Source: an uncultured Sutterella sp.
GTDB taxonomy: Bacteria > Pseudomonadota > Gammaproteobacteria > Burkholderiales > Burkholderiaceae_F
DNA: 64,000 bases
Reading direction: 5' to 3'
Assembly: GCA_900538905.1 (NCBI GenBank)
Contig: UPZS01000004.1
Coordinates: 1-64,000, forward strand
How positions within the stretch are numbered: position 1 is the first letter of the stretch; each line of letters opens with the position of its first letter. Under the pieces are notes generated by a model that was not told where the DNA came from, ran no database searches, and saw only the letters and a list, made by a program, of their open reading frames with translations. Made by a program: the position numbers and the translations under genes. Shown here in pieces: positions 44,229 through 54,057 of this stretch.

Positions 44229-45899
44229 TTTGTCAACGTTTCCGTCGGCTCGCTTGGCGCTCTCAATAAGTTCCTGAGCTGACTTGAGCGTGGCGTCGGT
44301 GATCTGCAAGCCGCCTGCCATACGGGCGATTTCGCGGATGCGCTCTTCGTCCGAAAGGGGCCTTAAAGAGCTTATTGTCACTTCGTCGTGCGTTTCCTTT
44401 TGAACGAGCCACTGGTTGTTGGCGCAGGCAGCAACCTGAGGCAGGTGGGTGACACAAAGAACTTGGCGGTTGTGGCCGAGACGGCGCAGCAGACGTCCGA
44501 CGACTTCGGCCACGGCTCCGCCGATGCCGCTGTCGACCTCGTCGAAAATGAGCGTGGGTACCGGCGTGATCTGCGCGGTGATCACGGCAATGGCAAGCGA
44601 AATGCGGGCCAGTTCGCCGCCGGAGGCCACTTTGGTGAGCGGTCGCGGCGTGGCTCCGGCGTGCCCTGACACCAGGAATTCACAGCGCTCCATGCCGCCT
44701 GCCCAGGGGTCGCACTTGGGCAACGTGATCTGCAGACAACCTCCGGTCATGGACAGGTGCTGCATTTCATCGGTCACTGCTTTTGAGAGGTCCTGAGCGG
44801 CCTTCATGCGCGCTTGGGTGAGCGCTGCTGCGCGTTTCAGAAAAACTTCTTTGGCGCGCTTTTCGTTCTCTTCCAAAAGCTCGATATCGGCGTTCTCAGC
44901 GAGTTCCTCAAGTCGCGCCTTGACTTCCAGGCGGTACGCAAAAAGATCTTCGGGAGCGCGGTGCAGTTTGCGCGAGAGCTTCCAGTACATCGAAAGACGT
45001 TCGTCGATTTCTGCAAAGCGTGATTCGTCGACGTTGAAACGATCGAGGTGGTGTGAAAGGTCGCGCGAAATGTCTTCGAGAATAGCGCTTGCTTCTGATA
45101 GAGACTCTTCGTACTGCGCAAGCTCCGGATCGAATTTGGCTGCGGCGCTCAGATCGGCCTGCGCCTGCATCGTCAATCCGACGGCCGTTACGTCTCCCTG
45201 TGAGAGAGCGTCGGCTGCGGCACGAATGTGGCTGACGATTTCCGCGCCGTTTGAAAGCAGACTGTGTTCCTTGGAGAGTTCCTCCCATTGGCCTTCCCGG
45301 GGATCGAGTTCGTCAAAGAGTTCGTTGATCCAGCCCAGCCGCTCGGCCTCTGCTTGCTGCTGTTCGACGTTTTGTGTGGCTTGATTGAGAAGTCTCACGC
45401 GCTCTTGCCATTCGAGCCAGGCTTCGCGCACTGCGAGCCGTAGCGGTTGAGTGCCGCCGAAGCCGTCGACGAGCTGCAGTTGGTACGAGGTCTTCAGAAG
45501 CGATTGGTGTGCGTGCTGCCCATGGATGTCGACCAGGCGTTCGCCCAATTCACGAATTTGAGAAACGGTCACCGGAGTGGCGTTGATCCAGGCGCGCGAA
45601 CGCCCTTTGATATCAACCGTGCGACGCAGAATCACGATGTCGGTTTCGTCGAGACCTGCCGAGGAGAGCCACTTTTTCACACGCGGCGTGACATCGAATT
45701 CGGCGCAGACTTCGGTGCGCTGTGCACCTTCGCGAATGAGTCCTGTGTCGCTGCGGGCACCCAAAACGAGTTCCAGCGCGTCGATCAGAATGGACTTGCC
45801 CGCACCGGTTTCACCGGTCAGACACGTTAGCCCTGAGGAGGCTTCCACAACAAGCGAGGGGACGATCACAAAATCTTTAAGGGACAACAACTGAAGCAT
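44223..45899 (-). CDS. recN: DNA repair protein RecN
   Basis: The 558-residue SMC-like ATPase acts in double-strand break repair. Walker A is GETGAGKSILIDALELV, a coiled coil occupies the middle (about 155-370), and the C-terminal part has the ABC signature VASGGELARISLAI and Walker B LIFDEVDSGIGG. The start MLQLLSLKDFVIV matches the family N-terminus and has GAGAG upstream. The longer open frame overlaps nadK and lacks conserved content. Confidence 0.96.
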   Translation of the reverse strand: MLQLLSLKDFVIVPSLVVEASSGLTCLTGETGAGKSILIDALELVLGARSDTGLIREGAQRTEVCAEFDVTPRVKKWLSSAGLDETDIVILRRTVDIKGRSRAWINATPVTVSQIRELGERLVDIHGQHAHQSLLKTSYQLQLVDGFGGTQPLRLAVREAWLEWQERVRLLNQATQNVEQQQAEAERLGWINELFDELDPREGQWEELSKEHSLLSNGAEIVSHIRAAADALSQGDVTAVGLTMQAQADLSAAAKFDPELAQYEESLSEASAILEDISRDLSHHLDRFNVDESRFAEIDERLSMYWKLSRKLHRAPEDLFAYRLEVKARLEELAENADIELLEENEKRAKEVFLKRAAALTQARMKAAQDLSKAVTDEMQHLSMTGGCLQITLPKCDPWAGGMERCEFLVSGHAGATPRPLTKVASGGELARISLAIAVITAQITPVPTLIFDEVDSGIGGAVAEVVGRLLRRLGHNRQVLCVTHLPQVAACANNQWLVQKETHDEVTISSLRPLSDEERIREIARMAGGLQITDATLKSAQELIESAKRADGNVDKN

Positions 45900-45964
45900 T
45901 CTTAACTCTCGAAAGCAAAGGACAAGTCCGGACGTTTGTCGATGGGGGCAAATGGGCTGAAATG

Positions 45965-46924
45965 TTAGTCTGACAATTTTTCTGAGGTTGTCGGATGAGG
46001 AATCTGAACCGGCGTGGTCTGATCCTGCAAGGGTGTGTGAATCGGATGTTCGGATTGCGGCAGATAGTTCCACTTGAGCTTGCGGCGTAGCAAATCGAAG
46101 TGGTTGTAACCAACCGGATGAAGCATGGTAAAACGTTCTTTGCTCACCTTGACGCGCAAAACGTCTCCCGCTTGCACGTCAATGAGAACCTGAGCGTCGA
46201 AACTCGCAACTGCGCTGCGGGTTTCGTTTACCTCAATGTCGATTTTGGTGTGTGAGCCCAGTACGATCGGGCGGTTGGAGAGAGTGTGCGGCGCAATCGG
46301 GACCAGAAGCATGCTTGAGACGGACGGGTGCATGATGGGGCCGCCTGCGGCCATCGCGTAGGCGGTTGATCCGGTCGCGGTGCTCACTAAAACGCCGTCA
46401 GCACGCTGCACTGCCATCTGAAGGCCGTCAACATAGACGGTGTACTCAACCATGCCCAGAGCGCGGCCGTGGCTGATGCCGATATCGTTGACTGCGAGCC
46501 CTTCAAAAAGCAGATTATCTTCGCGCCAGACGCTGCCTTCGAGCATACTGCGCTCGTCGGCGACGTACTGCCCGAGCAGCATGGCAGGAAGCAGTCGATT
46601 CATATCTTCGAGCACAATGTCGGTGATAAAGCCCAATCGTCCGGCGTTGATGCCGATGACGGGAACTTTGTAGGCAGCCATGGCGCGTGCTGCACCGAGC
46701 ATGGTGCCGTCACCACCGATGGCAACGGCCACATCGCAGACGCGGGCAATTTCTTCGGCCGGGCCTGACTCAAACGGACAGTCGCTCGGCATGTGAGCGG
46801 CGGCGTTTTCGTCCAGATAAGGCGTGCACCCCGTACGGGTGATGAGATCCGTTAGTTCCCGGACGTAGCGGGAGATGGCGCCCTGAGGCTTGGCAATGAC
46901 GGCAACGCGCTCAAACTTTTGCAT
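45965..46924 (-). CDS. nadK: NAD kinase
   Basis: The 319-residue enzyme phosphorylates NAD to NADP. The GGDGTML motif and NDIGISHGRA are present, together with the conserved glycine-rich TGSTAYAMAAGGPI. The C-terminal tail (about 290-319) is proline- and threonine-rich and unconserved. The ATG at 46924 is preferred to an in-frame TTG five codons upstream. nadK-recN is a frequent betaproteobacterial pair; 65 bases separate them. Confidence 0.95.
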   Translation of the reverse strand: MQKFERVAVIAKPQGAISRYVRELTDLITRTGCTPYLDENAAAHMPSDCPFESGPAEEIARVCDVAVAIGGDGTMLGAARAMAAYKVPVIGINAGRLGFITDIVLEDMNRLLPAMLLGQYVADERSMLEGSVWREDNLLFEGLAVNDIGISHGRALGMVEYTVYVDGLQMAVQRADGVLVSTATGSTAYAMAAGGPIMHPSVSSMLLVPIAPHTLSNRPIVLGSHTKIDIEVNETRSAVASFDAQVLIDVQAGDVLRVKVSKERFTMLHPVGYNHFDLLRRKLKWNYLPQSEHPIHTPLQDQTTPVQIPHPTTSEKLSD

Positions 46925-46978
46925 TGATGAATGACTCAAAAAATGGTTCGTTCAAGAGTGTAGCAAGTTGCATCGAAC

Positions 46979-47013
46979 ACAAAAACACCGGCCGAAGATG
47001 AACTGCGGCCGGT
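46979..47013 (-). terminator. Terminator of the ferredoxin-NADP reductase gene
   Basis: CACCGGCCG (46985-46993) pairs with CGGCCGGTG (47005-47013), followed on the minus strand by five T. Confidence 0.8.
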
Positions 47014-47043
47014 GCATGATCTTCTTATGGAGTGTCAGACGAA

Positions 47044-48126
47044 TCAATCGTCGAAGGTGGGCGTTTCAACGCCGAGCACCTTGTGCAGCTTTGGACTCGT
47101 CGTGGTGTACTGCAAGAAAACCTTCTTTTCCGGGAAGACGTACTTGGAGGCGCCGAAGGCTGCCAGAGCACATTCATGGAAGCCGGAAAGAATGAGTTTC
47201 TTCTTGCCCGGGTATGTGTTGATGTCACCCACAGCGAAGATGCCCGGGATGGAGCTTTCGAACTTTTCCGTATCCACCACAATTTGCTTGCGTTCGAGTT
47301 CCAGACCCCATTCGGCGATCGGACCGATCTTGGGCTGAAGACCGAAGAACACGAGCAAATGATCAAGCGGCATGCGGCGAACGACACCGTCACCGCCCGT
47401 GACGCGGATTTCGGTCATCTTGCCGTCTTTTTCTTCAAAACCCGTCACTTGACCGACTTCGAACTGCATTTCCCAGTTTTCGCACAACTCGCGCATGCGG
47501 GCAACCGACGAGGCGGCAGCACGGAAGCCGTCACGGCGGTGCAACAGCACGACGCTTTCGGCTTTGCCCACAAGGTTGAGTGTCCAGTCCAGAGCCGAGT
47601 CGCCGCCGCCGCAGATCACGACGTTCTTGCCGGCGAAGAGCTCGGGGTCACGCACGCGGTAGTGCAGTTGGGTTCCTTCGAACTTTTCGATGCCGGGCAC
47701 GCGCAGAGGACGGGCCTGGAAAGAGCCCACGCCCGCGGCGATGATCACAACCTTGCACAGGAACTTGGTGCCTTTGTCGGTTTCGACGTCAAAGAGACCG
47801 TCTTCGCGTTTCTTCACCACGGTGACTTCTTGACCGAGGTGGAAAGTGGGGTTGAAGGGGTGGATTTGCTTCAAAAGATTTTCCGTGAGTTCGTAAGACG
47901 AATACACGGGCACGGCCGGAATGTCGTAGATGGGCTTGGTGGGATAAAGCTCCATGCACTGGCCGCCGACGTTTTTCAAAGAGTCGACGACGTGTGCCTT
48001 GATTTCGAGAAGGCCGAGCTCGAAAACCTGAAAAAGACCCACGGGGCCGGCGCCGACGATGACGGCATCGGTTTCAATGACCTGGTCGGTGGGTTCGGCA
48101 ACGTTCAGATAATCTTCAATAGCCAT
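47044..48126 (-). CDS. Ferredoxin/flavodoxin-NADP+ reductase, thioredoxin-reductase type
   Basis: The 360-residue FAD protein has [20 protein letters not shown] for FAD and [16 protein letters not shown] for NADPH, plus the FAD-binding [18 protein letters not shown]. It lacks the CxxC disulfide of thioredoxin reductases, matching the YumC-like ferredoxin-NADP reductases. It would pass electrons between NADPH and ferredoxin or flavodoxin. It is a single gene with its own terminator. Confidence 0.9.
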   Translation of the reverse strand: MAIEDYLNVAEPTDQVIETDAVIVGAGPVGLFQVFELGLLEIKAHVVDSLKNVGGQCMELYPTKPIYDIPAVPVYSSYELTENLLKQIHPFNPTFHLGQEVTVVKKREDGLFDVETDKGTKFLCKVVIIAAGVGSFQARPLRVPGIEKFEGTQLHYRVRDPELFAGKNVVICGGGDSALDWTLNLVGKAESVVLLHRRDGFRAAASSVARMRELCENWEMQFEVGQVTGFEEKDGKMTEIRVTGGDGVVRRMPLDHLLVFFGLQPKIGPIAEWGLELERKQIVVDTEKFESSIPGIFAVGDINTYPGKKKLILSGFHECALAAFGASKYVFPEKKVFLQYTTTSPKLHKVLGVETPTFDD

Positions 48127-48185
48127 GGTTGTCGTTAATTCATCAAATATTCATTGAGCATGGGAGGCGTCGGCTTGACGCGCGC

Positions 48186-48219
48186 AAAAAACCGGCGCGC
48201 AAAACTCTGTCTTGCGCGC
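48186..48219 (-). terminator. Terminator downstream of the M48 protease gene
   Basis: GCGCGCAA (48195-48202) pairs with TTGCGCGC (48212-48219); on the minus strand CGG then six T follow. It lies in the 177-base gap before the ferredoxin reductase. Confidence 0.75.
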
Positions 48220-48303
48220 AGGCGAATCGTTGGGCGTATTTTCGCACACGAACTCTCTGTTTTGGATACGGAAAAAAGACGACTTTCTCACTGAAAACGA
48301 GGT

Positions 48304-49812
48304 TCAGTCCTTTTTCTGGTCGAGTACTTTTTGGCGTTGTTCGCGCAGTTTGGCATCAATTTCGCTCATGATGTAGAAGTCTCCGTCGTTGGCTTTTTGA
48401 GCGAGCTCAAACTGATAGACGGCCGCACGCGGGTTGTCCAGAAGTGCGTACATGTCGCCCGTGGCGGCAAAAGCCATTGATTTCTTACCGAGCGCCTCGT
48501 AGCTGCGCGCCAAATACATGTGGTAATCGGGGTTGCTGCGTGAAAGAGCCGATTGGTTGCGCAAATAGTTAACAAGCTCCTGGTGCTTGCCGCTTTGGAA
48601 GAGCAACTCGACGTAGTTGGAGGCAGCCAGTCCCGAGTAGGGGTACTGATTGCAGGTGCTTTTGGCTAAAGCCTGCGCCTGATCTTTTTGAGCCTGCGTT
48701 TTGGCGACCTGATAGGTGAGTTCTGCCAGGTGTTTGTCCAGAATGACGCTGTTTTCCTTGCTCGCGGCTTTGGCGGCGCGAATGGCCGTCAGTGCCTTGT
48801 CCTTTTGATTCATCTTGGCGTAGGCAACCGATAAACCGTATTGGGTTGCCACCAAGCTGTAACCTGCGGGATGGCGCTTGAGTTCGTTTTCAAAGCTCTT
48901 GGAAACTTTTAGCCAACCGTCGTAGGTCGTCTCCTGCAGCACGCGGGCGCGCGCCTTTACCAGGAAGAAGTCCATGCTGTCGCGATGCGTGACCGGAGAC
49001 ATATGGCGCGTGCGATTTTGCATGTCGCTCATACGTTCGGACGTCATCGGGTGGGTTGAGATGTACGCTGTGCTGGCGTTTTCGTACCAGCGATTGTTTT
49101 GCTGCAATCGTTCAAAGAACGCTTCCATGCCCAAAGGATCGAACCCGGCATTTTGGAGCGTCGAAAGCCCGAAGCGATCGGCTTCGCGTTCGGCGTCGCG
49201 CGAGTAACCCAGTTGCTTACTCAACATGGCCGCTTGTGTGCCAAGCATTACACCCATGGCTGCGTCGCCGCCGGAGCTGCCGCCTGCGCGAGCTGCAAGA
49301 AGCGCCAACAGAATCGAGCCGATGGTCATCGCAAGCGACCCCTTGCTCGACTCGATCATGCGGGCGATGTGGCGTTGCGTGACGTGTCCGATTTCGTGTC
49401 CGATGACGCCGGCCAATTCACTTTCGGTTTGCGAAGCGACAATGAGTCCCGTATGGACAGCAATGAAGCCGCCCGGCAGCGCAAAAGCGTTGAGAGATTT
49501 ATCTCGAATCGGAAAGAAAAAGAAATCGTAAGGCGAAGGATCAGCGGCCGCAACGAGTCGATATCCTAACCGATTGACAAAATCTGTGAGCTCAGGATCC
49601 GGCAGGTAGGATTTGTCTGCCCGTACGCGGCGCATGAGCTGTTCGCCCAGACTGCGTTCCTCCAAAACAGTCAGATCGGCGCCTGCCACATTACCCAGGC
49701 TCGGAAGGTTGAATTCGCCCACGCCGCCCGAAAGCTGCGCGTAGGCGCCTGCCGGAGGTAGGGCAAGAGAGCAACTGACGGCAAGGACGGTAAGCGTTTT
49801 GAGAAAGCGCAC
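48304..49812 (-). CDS. BepA-like periplasmic M48 metalloprotease with TPR domain
   Basis: The 502-residue protein has a signal peptide (cleavage near AGAYA-Q), an M48 protease domain with zinc motif HEIGH and the third ligand in [12 protein letters not shown], and a C-terminal TPR-rich half (about 300-490). E. coli BepA (YfgC) degrades stalled LptD and other outer-membrane proteins and promotes their maturation, which would fit the LptD and SurA encoded in this window. A chaperone-protease role is inferred from the family. Confidence 0.9.
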   Translation of the reverse strand: MRFLKTLTVLAVSCSLALPPAGAYAQLSGGVGEFNLPSLGNVAGADLTVLEERSLGEQLMRRVRADKSYLPDPELTDFVNRLGYRLVAAADPSPYDFFFFPIRDKSLNAFALPGGFIAVHTGLIVASQTESELAGVIGHEIGHVTQRHIARMIESSKGSLAMTIGSILLALLAARAGGSSGGDAAMGVMLGTQAAMLSKQLGYSRDAEREADRFGLSTLQNAGFDPLGMEAFFERLQQNNRWYENASTAYISTHPMTSERMSDMQNRTRHMSPVTHRDSMDFFLVKARARVLQETTYDGWLKVSKSFENELKRHPAGYSLVATQYGLSVAYAKMNQKDKALTAIRAAKAASKENSVILDKHLAELTYQVAKTQAQKDQAQALAKSTCNQYPYSGLAASNYVELLFQSGKHQELVNYLRNQSALSRSNPDYHMYLARSYEALGKKSMAFAATGDMYALLDNPRAAVYQFELAQKANDGDFYIMSEIDAKLREQRQKVLDQKKD

Positions 49813-49963
49813 GGAATTGAAAACCTATAAATCGGACGGCGGCAAAGCGTCGGCGAAACGAAATTTGAGTCGGAGCCGAGAACTTCGGTTGTGTATCATA
49901 GCGGCCTGCGGCCGAGGCGTGGTTTCCTCGGATGACTCAAAACGCAATCTTTTGCTACTGAAA

Positions 49964-50443
49964 ATGACAGAACTCACTCATTTTGACCAGGCCGGCAATG
50001 CTCATATGGTTGATGTCGGTGCCAAAGATCAGACGCACCGCGTAGCACGTGCTCAGGGGTTCATCCGCATGAAGCCCGAAACGTTTGCCATGATTGCGCA
50101 GGGAACGGCCAAAAAGGGCGACGTGATCGGCATTGCTCGCGTGGCGGCCATTATGGCGAGCAAAAGGACGGCTGACCTGATCCCGTTGTGTCATCCGATT
50201 GCGCTCACGCGTGTGGCTGTTGATTTTGAGCTTGACGAGACACACAGCACCGTGCGTTGTGTCGCAACATGCGAAACGCGCGGGCAGACGGGCGTGGAAA
50301 TGGAGGCGCTGACCGCCGTACAGGTGGGGCTTTTAACCATTTACGACATGTGCAAGGCCGTTGATCGTTTCATGGAAATCGGCGGCATCAAGCTGCTTGA
50401 AAAGTCCGGAGGTAAATCCGGTCATTGGATTGCTCCGCAGTAA
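49964..50443 (+). CDS. moaC: Cyclic pyranopterin monophosphate synthase MoaC
   Basis: The 159-residue enzyme acts with MoaA in the first step of molybdenum-cofactor synthesis. Signatures are [18 protein letters not shown] near the start, [13 protein letters not shown], and the C-terminal [15 protein letters not shown]. The ATG at 49964 begins the conserved protein. It diverges from the M48 protease gene. No other moa or mob gene is present in the window. Confidence 0.95.
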   Translation: MTELTHFDQAGNAHMVDVGAKDQTHRVARAQGFIRMKPETFAMIAQGTAKKGDVIGIARVAAIMASKRTADLIPLCHPIALTRVAVDFELDETHSTVRCVATCETRGQTGVEMEALTAVQVGLLTIYDMCKAVDRFMEIGGIKLLEKSGGKSGHWIAPQ

Positions 50444-50483
50444 CACAAAGAGAAGAAAACTTAAGCAACGAATCCGAAAAAGC

Positions 50484-50521
50484 GGCAGGTCGGCTGGTGT
50501 CGGCCTGTCCGTTTGTTTTTT
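50484..50521 (+). terminator. Terminator of moaC
   Basis: CAGGTCG pairs with CGGCCTG (one G-T pair), with GTTTGTTTTTT after it. It overlaps the first candidate TTG of azlC, supporting the later ATG start. Confidence 0.65.
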
Positions 50522-50527
50522 GAAAAA

Positions 50528-51247
50528 ATGAAATTCAACTCCGGTCTCCGAGATTCGGCGCTGACGGCTTTTCGCGACTCCATTCCCGTGATGATGGGGT
50601 ATCTGCCGTTGGGCTTTGTCTTCGGCTTTTTGTTCGCCCAAGCCGGCGCCGCCGCCTGGATGGCGCCGATCTGTTCGATTATCGTCTACGGCGGTGCGTC
50701 GCAGTACATGATGGTGCCGATGGTGGCTGCCGGCGCTTCGGTGCCGGCGATCGCTTTTGCCACGCTCGTGATCAATTTGCGTCATATCTTTTATGGCGTC
50801 TCTTTGCTGCAAAAGGTGCCTTCTAAGGGATGGGCGCGCTGGTACATAGCCTATACGCTTACCGACGAGACATACTCCCTGTTGTCGATCATGCCAGTCG
50901 GTACGCCCTTGGCGCGTATGCTTTTCGTGTGCTTTTTTAATCACTTGTGGTGGATTCTCGGTGGTTTCATCGGCGCGTTGGCGGGTTCGAGCGTAACGAT
51001 CGGACTCACCGGCCTTGACTTCGTACTCACGAGCCTTTTTGCTATGTTGACGGCAGAACAGTGGCGCAACCGTAAGACGGCGCTTTCGCTTTGGGTGGCG
51101 CTTTTCGGTTACGCTGCCGCACGACTGCTGATGCCAGAAAACGCCCTTGCTGTCTCGATCGCTTTGTGTGCGGCCGCGGGACTTGTCTGGGGAGCATCCC
51201 GTCGCAAGCGCGATTCCGGTAACTGCGTTTTGAACAAGGAGGCCTAA
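50528..51247 (+). CDS. azlC: Branched-chain amino acid exporter large subunit AzlC
   Basis: The 239-residue inner-membrane protein shows about six to seven hydrophobic segments. The family pattern DSIPVMMGYLPLGFVFGFLF at the start and GGASQYMMVPMVAAGAS, NLRHIFYG and DETYSLL are typical. AzlC with AzlD forms an exporter of branched-chain amino acids or analogues. The ATG at 50528 is chosen over a TTG at 50513 that sits in the terminator T run. Confidence 0.9.
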   Translation: MKFNSGLRDSALTAFRDSIPVMMGYLPLGFVFGFLFAQAGAAAWMAPICSIIVYGGASQYMMVPMVAAGASVPAIAFATLVINLRHIFYGVSLLQKVPSKGWARWYIAYTLTDETYSLLSIMPVGTPLARMLFVCFFNHLWWILGGFIGALAGSSVTIGLTGLDFVLTSLFAMLTAEQWRNRKTALSLWVALFGYAAARLLMPENALAVSIALCAAAGLVWGASRRKRDSGNCVLNKEA

Positions 51248-51250
51248 GCG

Positions 51251-51580
51251 ATGGATTTCGGATACTTGATGCTTGTGTTCATCGCTATGGCGGCGGTGAC
51301 CTTTGCCGAACGCGCGCTTCCCTTTGCCGCAAGCAAATGGCTGCAAAAACAGCGCTGGGTAAGAGATCTGGGCGACTTTTTGCCTCTTGCCATTATGGTG
51401 CTCTTGACCGTGCACGCCGCAACCGACGCGGCCGTGGCGCGTGATGCTGCTCCCACTCCCGAAGTGGTGAGCATCGCTTTTGCCTTTGTGCTGCAGTGGT
51501 TCCTGAAAAATCCTCTGGTTTCGATCTTTGCGGGCACGGCTTTGTACGTCGCCTGGGTCAACGGTTACTTGCCCTTTTGA
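51251..51580 (+). CDS. azlD: Branched-chain amino acid exporter small subunit AzlD
   Basis: The 109-residue protein has about four hydrophobic segments and the family motif TFAERALPF. It is the usual partner of AzlC, starting three bases after its stop with AAGGAGG as Shine-Dalgarno. Export function is from the family. Confidence 0.88.
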   Translation: MDFGYLMLVFIAMAAVTFAERALPFAASKWLQKQRWVRDLGDFLPLAIMVLLTVHAATDAAVARDAAPTPEVVSIAFAFVLQWFLKNPLVSIFAGTALYVAWVNGYLPF

Positions 51581-51658
51581 CGCTAAAATTCACTTTTTAC
51601 GCCTGCGCTTGTCAGATAGGCCCAACTCCTTGGGCGCGCAAGGCTTGGATTCTTTGAG

Positions 51659-53749
51659 ATGACTGATAAAGAAACTGCCGACATCGAAGCGGGCGCCACA
51701 CGTCCGACCAACTTCATCCGCCAGATCATTGAAAACGATCTGGAGCAGGGCAACAACCTGCCGCGCTACTGGTGCGGTCATCCGGCTCCCTATTCCGAAC
51801 AACTGCAAAAAGGTGAGCCTGATTGGGCGCGTATTCGCACGCGTTTTCCGCCCGAACCCAACGGCTATCTGCATATCGGTCACGCCAAGAGCATCTGCTT
51901 GAATTTTGGACTGGCGGCCGATTACAAAGGTGTCTGCCACATGCGCTTTGACGACACCAATCCGGTGAAAGAAGACCAGGAGTACGTTGACGCGATCAAG
52001 GAAAGCGTCCGCTGGATGGGCTTTGACTGGAAGCAGGGCACGGAAGATAACCTTTATCATGCGTCCGATTATTTTGATTGGATGTACGCCTTTGCCGAAC
52101 ATCTGATCAAGACCGGCTACGCTTACGTCGACGAGCAGAGTGCCGACGAAATGCGCGCCAATCGCGGTACGCTTTTCGAGCCGGGCAAGAACTCGCCCTA
52201 TCGAGACCGCAGCCCTGAAGAAAACCTGCGCATTTTCCGCGAAATGCGCGACGGCAAGCACCCGGAAGGTTCCATGGTGCTGCGTGCCAAGATTGACATG
52301 GCTTCGCCCAACATCAATCTGCGCGATCCGGCGATCTATCGCATCCGTTTTGCTGAACACCAGTCCACGGGCAATAAGTGGTGCATCTACCCGATGTACA
52401 CCTTTGCGCACCCGATCGAAGACTCGCTCGAAAATATCACCCACTCGATCTGCACGCTCGAGTTTGACGACCAGCGCGCGTTCTACGACTGGGCGCTCGA
52501 GCGCATTGTGCCGGTACTTCGTACGCCTCAGTACGAAGAAGCCAAGAGAATCATCGCCGACATGGCTGCCGGCAAAGACGATCGCGCGCTGGCGTTTGCC
52601 CGCGCTGCGTTCAACGCCGCTGACAAGCTTGGTCCGAGCGAACCAGAAGTGGCCATGCGTGAGATCTTTGGCCGCTGGTCTGCCACGGGTGGTCCGGAGA
52701 CGCTCGAAGGCACCGAAGGCAAGAGTTTCTTTACGTTGTTGCAGATGAACACCGAAAACTTCACGCCTCTGCTTCAGAGCGCGTTGTCGGTGGTGCGCAA
52801 CAACTTCTTCCTGCTTTCGCATCAGTACGAATTCAACCGTCTGAGTCTCACCTATGTGGTGCTCTCCAAGCGCAAGCTTATTTCCCTCGTTCAGCAGGGT
52901 CTGGTCGACGGCTGGGACGATCCTCGTATGCCTACCCTCGTCGGTCTGCGTCGCCGCGGCTACACCGCCGCAGCATTGCAGAAGTTTGTCGAAAACTGCG
53001 GCGTGAGCCGCGTGGCTGGCGGTTGGATTGACTACAGCGTGCTTGAGCAGTCGCTTCGCGAGGACCTGGAAAGCACGGCCGAACGGCGCGCCGGCGTTGT
53101 GCATCCGTTAAAGCTCATTCTGGACAACTATCCGGAGGGTAAGAGCGAAGAGCTTGTGTGCCCGAATCACCCGCAAAAACCCGAAATGGGAACGCGTACG
53201 GTGACGATGAGCCGGGAACTCTGGATCGAACAGGAAGACTTTGCCGAAGTGCCTCCGAAGGGCTATCGCCGACTGACGATTCCGGCCGACGGTACGCCCG
53301 CCAAGCCCGTGCGTCTGCGCAACAGTTACGTGATTGTGCCCACGTCCTTTGAAAAGGACGCCGAAGGTAACGTCGTGTGCGTGCATGCCGACTACCTGCC
53401 GGAAACCAAGAGCGGTACGGCCGGCGCTGATTCCGTAAAGACGAAAGCTGCCATTCACTGGCTCGATGCTAAAACAGCCGTTCCCGCACAGTTCCGAATG
53501 TACGATCGCCTCTTTACGGTGCCGCAGCCCGATTCGGCTGAAGACTTCCTTACCGTTTTGAACCGTGACAGCAAGTTCGTAAGCCAGGGCTTTGTTGAGC
53601 CCAACGTGGCCGCAGCTGCTCCCGAAACCCGCTATCAGTTTGAGCGCATCGGTTATTTCGTAACCGATATCAAGGATCACAGCGCCGAACATCCGGTGCT
53701 CAATCTTGCCGTCGGACTGCGCGACAGTTGGGGCAAGAACGCGAAGTAA
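51659..53749 (+). CDS. glnS: Glutaminyl-tRNA synthetase with a large internal insertion
   Basis: The 696-residue class I enzyme charges tRNA-Gln. HIGH is at 72-75 within PPEPNGYLHIGHAKS, and the KMSKS equivalent is LSKRK at 402-406. In E. coli and Burkholderia GlnRS the segment between the YDWVL helix and HQYEF is about ten residues; here about 100 extra residues (about 286-387) stand there. The frame is open and codon use is normal, so it is an insertion, not an error. The C-terminal anticodon-binding beta-barrels follow as usual. The total is about 130 residues longer than its relatives. Confidence 0.96.
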   Translation: MTDKETADIEAGATRPTNFIRQIIENDLEQGNNLPRYWCGHPAPYSEQLQKGEPDWARIRTRFPPEPNGYLHIGHAKSICLNFGLAADYKGVCHMRFDDTNPVKEDQEYVDAIKESVRWMGFDWKQGTEDNLYHASDYFDWMYAFAEHLIKTGYAYVDEQSADEMRANRGTLFEPGKNSPYRDRSPEENLRIFREMRDGKHPEGSMVLRAKIDMASPNINLRDPAIYRIRFAEHQSTGNKWCIYPMYTFAHPIEDSLENITHSICTLEFDDQRAFYDWALERIVPVLRTPQYEEAKRIIADMAAGKDDRALAFARAAFNAADKLGPSEPEVAMREIFGRWSATGGPETLEGTEGKSFFTLLQMNTENFTPLLQSALSVVRNNFFLLSHQYEFNRLSLTYVVLSKRKLISLVQQGLVDGWDDPRMPTLVGLRRRGYTAAALQKFVENCGVSRVAGGWIDYSVLEQSLREDLESTAERRAGVVHPLKLILDNYPEGKSEELVCPNHPQKPEMGTRTVTMSRELWIEQEDFAEVPPKGYRRLTIPADGTPAKPVRLRNSYVIVPTSFEKDAEGNVVCVHADYLPETKSGTAGADSVKTKAAIHWLDAKTAVPAQFRMYDRLFTVPQPDSAEDFLTVLNRDSKFVSQGFVEPNVAAAAPETRYQFERIGYFVTDIKDHSAEHPVLNLAVGLRDSWGKNAK

Positions 53750-53774
53750 CAGAATCGTTCCCCAGCGGTACAAG

Positions 53775-53836
53775 AGCCTGCCCGAATTCTCCCGTTCGTC
53801 GTCATTCGACGCTCGGAGGTCGGACAGGCTTTTTTG
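53775..53836 (+). terminator. Terminator of glnS
   Basis: AGCCTG...CGA pairs with TCGGACAGGCT (one mismatch), with an inner hairpin, and a run of T follows. Confidence 0.75.
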
Positions 53837-53877
53837 TTTGTGTAAAGGCCAATTCATGGTTTTGTATTTAGTCAAAC

Positions 53878-53902
53878 AAAAAAGATGTCGGGTAGGGACA
53901 TC
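53878..53902 (-). terminator. Minus-strand terminator-like hairpin
   Basis: On the minus strand GATGTC-CCTACCC-GACATC is followed by six T. No minus-strand gene ends here, so it would stop leftward transcripts from the operon leader. The plus strand has no T run at this dyad. Confidence 0.45.
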
Positions 53903-54031
53903 CGAAAGTTTGAACGGGTGCTTTTGACGTTTCTCCATATAATCGCTCAGGTTGAGTGCGGCCTTTTTTGCGCCGGCGGGTAGCTTGCGCGCAAAAAGTT
54001 GAGAAAGCGGTCGTGCTCAGAAAACCACAGA

Positions 54032-54051
54032 TCGATTCAAATAGGAATCGA
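54032..54051. promoter_or_regulatory. Operator-like dyad upstream of the fumarate-reductase-like gene
   Basis: TCGATTC-AAATAG-GAATCGA is a perfect 7-bp inverted repeat with a six-base spacer. It ends 26 bases before the ATG. The form suits a dimeric regulator; the regulator is unknown. Confidence 0.5.
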
Positions 54052-54057
54052 CAATCT

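Noticed and set aside
53924..53943. TTGACG followed by TATAAT upstream of the fumarate-reductase-like gene
   Set aside because: The spacer is only eight bases, so the two boxes cannot form a sigma70 promoter together.
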